From contig CM020620.1 in assembly GCA_009829735.1 (NCBI GenBank), positions 15,349,186 to 15,413,185 of the forward strand: DNA of 64,000 bases, written 5' to 3'. Shown here one piece after another: positions 51,834-59,734 of the stretch; the first letter of the stretch is position 1; each line of letters opens with the position of its first letter. Both the position numbers and the translations under genes were made by a program. The DNA comes from Pyropia yezoensis (taxonomy: Eukaryota; Rhodophyta; Bangiophyceae; Bangiales; Bangiaceae). The notes under the pieces were generated by a model, which was not told the DNA's origin, did no database searches, and worked only from the letters and a program-made list of their open reading frames with translations.

Positions 51834-53777
51834 CTAGGCACGCATGCTAGACTCTCCCACTCCACGGCCCTCGCCCTCACGTGGAGGCGAGCGGCGAGAC
51901 CCACGCCGATAACGGTCTCCACTTGTTGGAGGGGGCGGCGGCTCCAAGTCGGAACCGTCGTGCCCCTCACGGTCGCGCAAGTGGCGCCGACCGTGGCCAC
52001 TCTTCTGCCTGGTCTTGCGCGCAAGTTTGCGACGCAGACGCTGGACAGACTCCGTCTCCGACGGGGTAGAGGACTCCGAAACGGAGTAAGACAACTCGTC
52101 TTCCGATACGGAAGGAGAGCGCCGCGAGTGTCGGCGACGACGGCGAGGAGGCGAGTATGCCCGGCTCGCGCGACGTTTGCCACGCCCAAGTGGGGCTGGC
52201 TGGGGCATAATAGCCCCAATGCGAGCCAACTCGGCTGTCATAAACTCCGCCACCGACTCGCAACTCGCGGTCGCCACTGCAGTACGAACGCGCTCCTCAA
52301 GTTGAGGAGTCTCGGAATTCTGTAGGGTTGCGGTCGACGCGGCCAACCAGGAAATGGTGCGCACCAGCGTGGTGATCATCATCTCTGAGGTTAGAGGCGT
52401 GGGCGGCAACACCAACTTGGGGTATACCGTCAGGAGGGCGGCCCCCAAGTTGGGGGACACCGGGGTGGAAGACTCCACGGCCACGCTGATCGGGATGTTC
52501 CCGTGAGGTTGGAAAGAAACAGGAGGAAGCGGAGGGGCCCGCCGAGGTGGCGGTACCCGGGTGTAACTGCGACCCCGACTTGGGGCCCCCGCAGTGGGTT
52601 GAGTCATATGGTCATCATAGGACGGCACGGCCATAACTATGGGCTTGTCCGGGGGTGGCGCAGTGTGGCGATCCACCCCCGGGGCATACGGGTAGTCCCC
52701 GATGCCCAACCCCTCTCGTAGGACCACACGGCCGTCGTGAAGTTCACGAGCGACCCACACGAACTGGCGAAGTGCGCCATCGTCCTTGGGCCCACGAGTG
52801 GGGCGGCGCAACTTGTGCTCAATGCTCTCCCACTCGATAAACTTATGGAGCCGGAGCATCTCCTCAAGTAGAGTGAGTTGTCCTGATGAGCACCCCTCAG
52901 CAACTAGCTGAGGGGTGAGCTGTTCCAAACCTTGGAGGAGCCGGAGGGGGAGATGCCAGAGCATCCCCCGCCGCTGAACACAGGACACCCAGGTCGACAT
53001 GACCTCGAGGAGCCACTGGGTGGCCAACATGGCCCACACCAGGTGATCAGGGGCAGCCGTCAACATGACGGAGCCGAAGTGGTCAAGCAACCGTGGCAAC
53101 AACGCCGGGAACCCGAAGGGGACCTCAACTTGAGGCCACCACTCGGGCTTCTTCGGATAGTACTGCTCCTTACTGGCAGCAGACTGTTGAGGAAACTCAA
53201 GTTGAGCCGAGGTCACCAAGTAGAGACCTCGCCGGAAGTCTTTCTCCATCCGGACATCAAAGTGATGAGTGTGCGGATCGGCCTCGTGGAGGTACGGTGG
53301 GCGAGTTGCCACAGCGTCCCACGTGAAGGTCGGCAAGTCGCCGGGACCCGGGATAGTTCCCCCGCGGTCCACCATGGCCTTGGCACGCTGAACGTCCTCA
53401 ACCTCCTCATCGTCCAGGAAGGCAAACTGGTCCGTCCTGAAGCCGGCAGGGAACCCGACCCTACGGGGATACTTCTCCCGTAGGCGGTCCCATACCCGGC
53501 CCATCGCTGCGCCAAGTCGGCCACAGCGAAGAACAGTCAGCCCCTCCTCATAGAGAGGCCAAGCGGGGTAAAACCACCGACCCAAGGCCTCACGCGGGAC
53601 AACTTGTCCCGCCTCCGGGGGAGACCCCGCCGTCAACCCAAAGCTGGGCGACGCGGGAGTCCCGTCCCCCGGAGCGATCGCGGAGCCCCCGCCGGAAGAC
53701 CCGGCGGGTGCTGCCCCGTAGGAGGTGTCCTCCATGCGCTCGTCAAGAGAGTCCGTCTCCACTCCCGGAGTCGCCAT
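51834..53777 (-). CDS. E3 antisense accessory ORF, intact
   Basis: A 647-aa open frame (ATG at 53777, MATPGVETDSLDERMEDTSYG) runs antisense to gag-pol and ends 112 bp from the pol stop. After an acidic/Gly-rich N-terminus comes a compact domain (about residues 60-400) rich in Trp and Leu: RWFYPAWPLYEEGL, VWDRLREKYPRRVGFPAGFRTDQFAFLDDEEVEDVQRAKAM, PPYLHEADPHTHHFDVRM, WWPQVEVPFGFPALLPRLLDHFGSVMLTAAPDHL, QRRGMLWHLP. The tail holds a helical block (TTLVRTISWLAASTATLQN) and an Arg/Ser-rich end (SPPRRRRRHSRRSPSVSEDE) like SR or nuclear proteins. It resembles the E2 antisense protein in motif order. No known family is recognised. It stays fully open although pol in the same copy has three stops. Confidence 0.8.
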   Translation of the reverse strand: MATPGVETDSLDERMEDTSYGAAPAGSSGGGSAIAPGDGTPASPSFGLTAGSPPEAGQVVPREALGRWFYPAWPLYEEGLTVLRCGRLGAAMGRVWDRLREKYPRRVGFPAGFRTDQFAFLDDEEVEDVQRAKAMVDRGGTIPGPGDLPTFTWDAVATRPPYLHEADPHTHHFDVRMEKDFRRGLYLVTSAQLEFPQQSAASKEQYYPKKPEWWPQVEVPFGFPALLPRLLDHFGSVMLTAAPDHLVWAMLATQWLLEVMSTWVSCVQRRGMLWHLPLRLLQGLEQLTPQLVAEGCSSGQLTLLEEMLRLHKFIEWESIEHKLRRPTRGPKDDGALRQFVWVARELHDGRVVLREGLGIGDYPYAPGVDRHTAPPPDKPIVMAVPSYDDHMTQPTAGAPSRGRSYTRVPPPRRAPPLPPVSFQPHGNIPISVAVESSTPVSPNLGAALLTVYPKLVLPPTPLTSEMMITTLVRTISWLAASTATLQNSETPQLEERVRTAVATASCESVAEFMTAELARIGAIMPQPAPLGRGKRRASRAYSPPRRRRRHSRRSPSVSEDELSYSVSESSTPSETESVQRLRRKLARKTRQKSGHGRRHLRDREGHDGSDLEPPPPPTSGDRYRRGSRRSPPREGEGRGVGESSMRA

Positions 53778-54115
53778 GGCTCTCCCCAAGTTGGGGAGAG
53801 ACGCTCTGGCTATCGCAGCACGAGACCCGCCTCGAGTTGAGGGGGACTCGGATCGTGGGTATACGGGTGGCCTCCCCAGCGTGGGGCGGCCCAGTGGAAG
53901 GTGGAGGGGAGGTGGTGGTGATGGTGAAGTGTGAACTGAGGAGAGCAAGCTGCCGAGTGGGCAAGCTTGAGGAGAGGGGCGGTCAACGTGACCGCCTCCA
54001 CGTCCGTGTTACGTACTCGATGGGGGACAGCAAGTCGCGCCCCCAACGCCGAGACGTGCGTTTACGCACCCCCTCACAGGGCCGACCGGGTCGGTCGGAA
54101 CTGAGGAGAGGAGAG
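53778..54115. other. E3 region upstream of the antisense ORF, ending in the polypurine tract
   Basis: This is the leader side of the antisense ORF. Bases about 54102-54115 (GAGGAGAGGAGAG) form the polypurine tract of E3, just before its 3' LTR. Confidence 0.6.
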
Positions 54116-54584
54116 TGTGGCAGTATTGACCCCCAGGTAGGGGGGCAACACGTGCCATGCAAGGGGCGGCAGGCCACTAGCCTGATCCGTTCCTCCCCCT
54201 GCATTTGGGTCCATATTCCCTAAGTTTGGGATAGTTAGCTTAGTGGTAAATCCAACTTGGATTTGAGGGTTTTCTGCATTTATCGTCTTGAATTTTCGTG
54301 TGGCCCGGTGGGCAGGTGCTGGGGTGGGAGATTCTGAGTGGCGAGATTCTGAGTGGACCCTGGGGGGATAAGGGGAGGGACAGCGGGGCTTGGCCCTGCG
54401 TCCCCGTCCCGACCAAGAAACTGTTGGACCACGCACCATCCTCTTGTTTGTCCGTGGGGGGTTTGCCCCACAACAGGGACAGAGTGTGTGCGACTTGCAC
54501 TTCTTCCGGTTCCCCCGACACGGGAGGCAGCCCTAGCACACCGCCCCAACTTGGGTGCCGTGTGTGCTAGTGGTTTTTGCCACA
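54116..54584 (+). repeat. E3 3' LTR
   Basis: This is 469 bp and pairs with 45208-45677. Confidence 0.95.
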
Positions 54585-54589
54585 GTTCG

Positions 54590-56133
54590 GTCGCCACCAG
54601 TACTGGTGCAGCCTTACGCTCCACCTTCTCTTGCCTCGGTACCGGGGTAAGATGGTGCTTGCCTCCCTCACCCTTGGGCTTTGGGGCCAAGGCGCATTCC
54701 GGGTGTAGCACTCGGTAGGCGTCCCCTAGGGACTTGCACATGTGCATCAGTCGACTGAAGTTGGTCCGAGCCGTATTGGCTCCCCGTGCGGATATCCGCA
54801 CGTAGTTGGGTACTCCTGCGAACAGGATGGCCCGTAGTTCCCCTTCACCGAGGAGCTTCCCCAGCTCGTAGTCGAGCTCTTGGATCCGGCGTCCAAACAT
54901 CTCCTCATCCTCCCAGCTCTGCGCGGTGGCAGTGCGCAGGGCCCGGTAGTGGTCCTCGCACTTGTCCTCACTGAGGTAACTGCTCAGCAGCTCCTTGAGA
55001 ATCCCACGGTAATCCATGGGGGTGGCCAGGACCCTCATTCCCGGCATCGGGGATGCCTGGCGGAGGATGCCTCGGACCCGTTCGTCAACAAAGAACGGGA
55101 GGATCTCCAGTGCCAGCCCCTCGTTGACGAGCGCCTTGTCCGCGGCTGCCTTGAAGCTAGTCAAGAAGCCGATGACTGCCAACGGGCGTCCGTTGGGGCC
55201 CCCGAACATAGGGACTCCCTTCATAAGGGTCTGCATAGAGCGAATCGCTCGGTGCGAAGTCCTACGCATCGATTCCGATACGGCAGTGGATCGGTCCTCC
55301 GAACGATAACGTTCGGGAGTCAGTACCGACCTGAAGACTTCGTTGACAATCTCCGTGTCCGCGTCCTGGATATCCAGTCGCTTCGCCAGTTGATGAGTGA
55401 ACTCATCGGATTCCAACCGCTTCAGTAAGCTCGCAGTAACCTGCGCTGTCATCGCTTGCATCAGTGACGCTGGAACTTCCGGCGTCGGCGCCTCGGGTAC
55501 CCGAGTTGCCTGGCTTCCGTCGTCAAGGGAGTAATGCGAGGCGGTACCGCCTCCCCCCATCGCCGATGCTGTTCCGGCGTAAGTATCCGCCGGACCATGT
55601 CCGCGGAGCCCGCTCTGGGTGCTCCGAGCGTAGCGCTCCGTATGGCTACGTTCCAACTCCGCCGACGAGTCGGATCCATACCCCATTGTGTGCGGGGGTT
55701 GTCCAGGAGTAGCAACACCAGGGTTGACCCTGGTGGACTCCGAAAGTAGTCCGGCCAGTTCAAACCGTACCGGTGTGGGAGGAGCACGACGGGGTCCCGT
55801 CGTGTGGCGTGTTGACATCAACACTGCCATTGCGTCCTCCGTCCGCTCTTGACGGGCGTCGAGTCCGGAAAATCGGGCCTCGATGCGGGCCAATGATGCC
55901 ATCAGGGAATCCCCTGGTGAAGGAGGCGGCGGAGTGAGGTCGGTCGATGACAGTTGAGGCGGGCCCCCGCCTCCTGCCGTCCGAGCCGTGCCAAACGTCG
56001 ATCCGGCACCGGAAAGCATTGGCGTCTCAATGTTGTCGATCGGGTTTCCGATCTCGGTTCCCGTAGTCACCTCCGGGGTCGGCGTCGACGCCGATCCGTC
56101 ATCTTGAACGTTCCCCGTCTCTTGGGTAGACAT
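54590..56133 (-). pseudogene. E2 gag, N-terminal part (cut by E3)
   Basis: It starts at the ATG at 56133 (MSTQETGNVQDDG). It has a Pro/Thr-rich N-terminus, then helical capsid-like blocks: SLMQAMTAQVTASLLKRLESDEFTHQLAKRLDIQDAD, ILPFFVDERVRGILRQASPMPG, ELLSSYLSEDKCEDHYRALRTATAQSWEDEEMFGRRIQELDYELGKLL. Its coding sequence is strikingly full of perfect hairpins (see findings). Reading runs on into the E3 LTR and is therefore truncated. The true continuation is at 45207-44568. Confidence 0.9.
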
Positions 56134-56357
56134 AGTAACAATCAGTCAACCGACGTAACAATCACCACGAATAAGAGAGCGAGGGGGTAGATTGGAGAGA
56201 GTAACAGTAGATCACAGTCAAAGGTAAAAACTCAACACAATCGATCAGGTCGCAACACCACGAGTACAAGAAAAGGACTGGATCCCTATCCGTGTGCCAG
56301 GGCCGAAGCGGCGTCACCACAAGGGTGACGGAAACCCGTCCCCTGCTGCTCCACCAA
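56134..56357 (-). other. E2 leader with tRNA primer-binding site
   Basis: This is a 224-bp leader before gag. On the minus strand, one base inside the 5' LTR, it reads TGGTGGAGCAGCAGGGGAC (56356 downwards), identical over 18 bases to the primer-binding site of E3. Confidence 0.75.
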
Positions 56358-56721
56358 TGTAGCACAATAGGTATCCGTTGCACGTACACTCTCAGGGAAC
56401 ACTCACCAAGGGGGATCGACACCAACGTCACCGGGAGGCCAAGGTTGCTGTCCTTGGAGCGCAAGCCACGGGACCAAGATGGGAGCCCAAATGGGAGGGG
56501 TTTGTTGTTCAGCCTTGGCCGGCGGTGGATTCGCCGCCGGCCCCCTCGTTATAAACCCTCGGAGACACTACTAACTACCCTCCACCCCCAAGATGCAAGT
56601 CCCTCTGGTCATACGTAACTTATGGATACCGTGACCAGTACGGACTATCAAATTGAAAGCCAAGAGTTAGAAGTAGCCCCCCTAACATTAAGGTCACAAT
56701 ACGGCCAACCATATTGCTACA
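56358..56721 (-). repeat. E2 5' LTR
   Basis: This is 364 bp and pairs with 36465-36827. The target duplication TCTCC follows at 56722-56726. Confidence 0.95.
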
Positions 56722-57070
56722 TCTCCCGTGGGTCAGCAAATCTTGCCGTTCCCATTGGCTCGTGGGGAGATTGTTCCGGCTGGCCGATGAGTCAGAGACG
56801 TGACTTGTCTTGTGGTCCGTTAGTCCTCTGATCCGCGGAGAGAAAATATCCGTCCGGGGATGAGTCAGGGTACTAACGGGTAGCCGATCCGCGGCTCTCG
56901 TGCTGACCGTCCGCGACCCGTAGAATCTCGGCCGGACACCGCGGCATCTCCAGAATACCAGGGAGTTGATGCGTCTTGGAAGGAGTTGGCTAAGAAGGGT
57001 AGGCAAGGAGAGGCGCCAGTCCTTATCCCCAAAGCTAGAGGCTCGGGGATTTAGGGGGCATATCTTTACA
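56722..57070 (-). repeat. E1 5' LTR, second part
   Basis: It continues the LTR interrupted at 36464 and matches 29982-30329. The first five bases are the E2 target duplication. It ends TTTACA, followed by TTCTG, the E1 target duplication (57071-57075). Confidence 0.95.
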
Positions 57071-57075
57071 TTCTG

Positions 57076-57390
57076 GCCGCTGACCGCCTTTCGCGAAGCC
57101 CAGTTTACCGCTCGTCTGCTTTGCCCCCACCCACCGCTCTTGCCCATTTCCCTCACTCATCCATCCCGCTCCTCGCACCCTCCTCATCCCTCACCCCCCC
57201 CCCCCTTCCGCACCTCTCCCCGCCCCTCTTTCGCCTCTCCGTTCTTTCCGCCTCCTTCGGCCGCGCCGCTCGATCGCGGAGGTCCACCAGCCGCCCCCCC
57301 AGGTGACGTTGGGCGTCGGCCGAGAACGCGTGGTGGGCCTCGCACGGCTTCGTGCTCCTCATCTCGGCGGGTATCCACCAAGGCGCTGCG
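57076..57390. other. C/T-rich leader-like DNA
   Basis: 57120-57240 is strongly pyrimidine-rich, like the 5' leaders of host genes in this window. It may be the leader of the cysteine synthase fragment that follows. Confidence 0.35.
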
Positions 57391-57540
57391 GCGGTTCATC
57401 GGCGTCCTGGAGCCGAGCTCGTTGGTCAAAGACCGCATCGGGCGGGCCAGTATGATGGACGCCGAGGCCGAGGGCACCATCACCCCCGTCAACTTGGTGC
57501 TGGTGGAGCCAGCGTTTGGCAATACGGGGATCGCACGGGT
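57391..57540 (+). pseudogene. Cysteine synthase (O-acetylserine thiol-lyase) fragment
   Basis: About 50 codons read FIGVLEPSSLVKDRIGRASM, then MDAEAEGTITP and VLVEPAFGNTGIA. These correspond to the cysteine synthase motifs around the PLP lysine (EP-SS-VKDRI) and the substrate loop (EPTSGNTG, here EPAFGNTG). Similarity stops on both sides: the downstream frame turns to unrelated sequence after about 57545, so this is a gene fragment. It lies between the two inverted copies of the 1.4-kb repeat and next to E1, which suggests capture by a transposon or a truncated duplicate. Confidence 0.7.
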
Positions 57541-58332
57541 TTTCATTCATCGCTGCGCAGAGGAGCGTGGTGAACCGGTCACACCTCACGGGTGTGGTAG
57601 CCGATGTGGTGGTGGGACGTTCGTGAGCACGAGAAAACAACTGTGGACTTGGACATATGGCTTGAGCGCCGCGCCGGGCGAGATTTGAGGCACCCACTGG
57701 CGCCCACACTGCGTTTGCGTGCGCTCCAGCGAAGCCAGACACGCGGTGAACACGGCTCCCCCTCAGTCGGATAAGATCATCGTTGTTCAGGCCGTTGCCC
57801 ACCTCCGCTCTCGGAAAGAGCCAGCAGCATCTACGGCCACTGCCTGCCTTTCGGCGACATCCCCACCTCCCCCGCCCGGCCCGGTGGCCGCCCAGTCCAT
57901 CCGGAACGATCATTGCTCATGTCAGCAATTTATAGCCTTCTTCGACGAATCAACGTGAGTTCCTCGGATATGATCATACGGACTATGGTCGGAACTATCG
58001 AGAGTCCTGCAAAGGAGATGTATGCTCAAATGGAATCTTCCCAATTTGTCCTATATGGTCAATAGCAAGAACAAACTGTATCTGACCAATGATATGCCTC
58101 AGACTGTGCCTCTCTGGCCAATGAGTAATCTCCAAGATGAGAGTCTGGTGTTGTACGAGCAGTGACAGTGACACATCCACCGCAGGCACATACGCTTGTG
58201 TGGAAAAACGGCTATTCAAGCGGGTGGCTCAGAGCTTCGCGCATTGTATTGCCCAAGGCCAGCTCCACAAAGCCAGCTCCTCTTAATTAGTGTGAATATT
58301 CGCTGACAGTAGATCATATTTGCGAAGGGCGC
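57541..58332. other. No gene identified
   Basis: It begins GC-rich and turns AT-rich near 57950. Short frames only. Confidence 0.5.
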
Positions 58333-59734
58333 GTTAGTACCGAGACCAGCTGACGGGTGTGTTTCGGAGGCGTATACGCTCGCTCCAACATTCAAACAGG
58401 TTATCGTTCAGAACAAAGCGGCACTCGTCTTTAAGTGCAAATTTGGGGGACACCGCCTCATGTGTGACCTGCATGGCCGAACATGGAGTCCCGAAATGAC
58501 AAATATATAGTCTGTGGCGGGTGTCAAAAGAATCCTCTTTTTTTTTTGGAGGAAGTTCAAACAGAGATAGCGGGCTTTGAAGATTGTACCATTTCTGAAG
58601 TCATATCCGAATCGATCTCTACGGGCCCTGCGAGGCCGATGTCTAAAGTCATCGCAACGTTGATCATTTCTTCTTTATATGACTAGTCATTTGCACGAAG
58701 TCGAATTGAGTCGATTCCAGCGGCATCAACGAGATCTCGCTCTGCTCGTCACGATGGCATGTCGAACTGAAATTGATAAGTGCCAATAAAAGTGAGGATT
58801 CTATCGTCATCCGCCACCATCTAGTTGCGCAAGTCAATGGCTGGCCCGATCGCTCTCGCTTTTTCGCTCGCTTGACTAAAGTACCACATTTCGATCACAT
58901 CAATCTGCTCTGCTGTGTGTGTGATTGCGACTAGTGGTGCTATGTTCAGCACCGTGGATGTGCGCATAATCATGACGCTTTGCGGGCAATTGCACTCTCC
59001 AGTGAGTGTCGGGGTGTACTGGGAGGTGTGCGAACCAAGTAGGCACTGGGATCGCCAAATGCGTGCCTTCTACTTTCTTTGACCGAAAGACGCTCTAAAA
59101 AGAGCCTGAAATAGTCACGTCGAGAGGGTGCAGCCAGCGAGCAGAGTGATACGAAGTTGCTGGGCAAGCGGTGGATATATATCACGTTGGCTGCTGACTG
59201 CGAGAACCGGATGAAGACTAGTTCAGAGCGCACGCACGTCAGCGGCAGGGATGTTTCCGCTCACAACAACGTATCCGATCAGAGTTCAAAAAAACATCAG
59301 TTGCGAAGCCTTTGGGTGACACTGTATGAATATGGGTCCCAAGCCAATCCACGCATCGCCCATGTGGCAACCTCCAGTCACAATCATCCCTAGGATTTCG
59401 TCATTGCTGAGAAGACAGCATTAACCGCACGTGCGGAGTTGCAGACAGTGCTCAAGGACAATCACGCGAGCTCGTGGTTGCATTAACGCGTGCAGAAAAG
59501 ATTGTAGCGCTAGACAGGTGCATACTGTGCAGCAACCCTTAACAACTCTGGCCACTCAGCGCCCGACAATCCGGGGTCTTCACCACGCTCCAGAACTAAG
59601 TGGACTACAATGCCCCACGCAAGTCTGGGGAAGGACACAATATGACTCTGCACCGATAGACAAGCTCCGAGCTATCGCTAAGAAAAGTAGCTGGATGGGT
59701 TTGGGTTCTAGCTCCATGCATAGACATGCTTTTA
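58333..59734 (-). repeat. 1.4-kb dispersed repeat, copy B (inverted)
   Basis: This is the reverse complement of 27205-28604 with scattered substitutions and small indels. Boundaries are sharp at both ends. See copy A. Confidence 0.85.

Larger units (their letters stand above)
45208..54584 (+). mobile_element. E3: Ty3/gypsy LTR retrotransposon inserted in E2 gag (youngest)
   Basis: LTRs at 45208-45677 (470 bp) and 54116-54584 (469 bp) run TGTGGCA...GCCACA and differ by two substitutions and one G-run indel as far as I can see. The target duplication GTTCG is at 45203-45207 and 54585-54589. The element is 9.4 kb on the plus strand, with gag, pol, and an antisense ORF between pol and the 3' LTR. 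Despite nearly identical LTRs, pol has three in-frame stops and gag one frameshift. Confidence 0.95.
36465..56721 (-). mobile_element. E2: Ty3/gypsy LTR retrotransposon inserted in the E1 5' LTR
   Basis: LTRs of 363 and 364 bp (36465-36827 and 56358-56721) run TGTAGCA...TGCTACA. The target duplication TCTCC is at 36460-36464 and 56722-56726. Without E3 the element is about 10.9 kb. Gag and pol run on the minus strand, and a long antisense ORF lies on the plus strand between pol and the 3' LTR. The LTRs differ by about 12 substitutions and one indel. Pol is fully open; gag is cut by E3. Confidence 0.95.
29460..57070 (-). mobile_element. E1: Ty3/gypsy chromovirus-like LTR retrotransposon (outermost of the nest)
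   Basis: LTRs lie at 29460-30329 and at 35937-36464 continued at 56727-57070. The element is about 7.35 kb once the inserted E2 is discounted. LTR ends are TGTGAGG...CTCACA on the left copy, and the right copy ends TTTACA. The 5-bp target duplication TTCTG is at 29455-29459 and 57071-57075. Gag and pol are on the minus strand, so the 5' LTR is the right one, and it is split by E2. The left LTR carries the uninterrupted sequence at the E2 insertion point (around 29980), which acts as an internal empty-site control. Pol has five in-frame stops, so the copy is dead. Confidence 0.95.

Noticed and set aside
54280-54584. Extension of E2 gag into WQKPLAHTAP...
   Set aside because: This part is the E3 LTR read through; the same words occur in the other E3 LTR. 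The true gag continues at 45207.
27205-59734. Copies A and B as LTRs of a retrotransposon
   Set aside because: They are in inverted orientation and lack TG...CA ends, a primer site or a polypurine tract.
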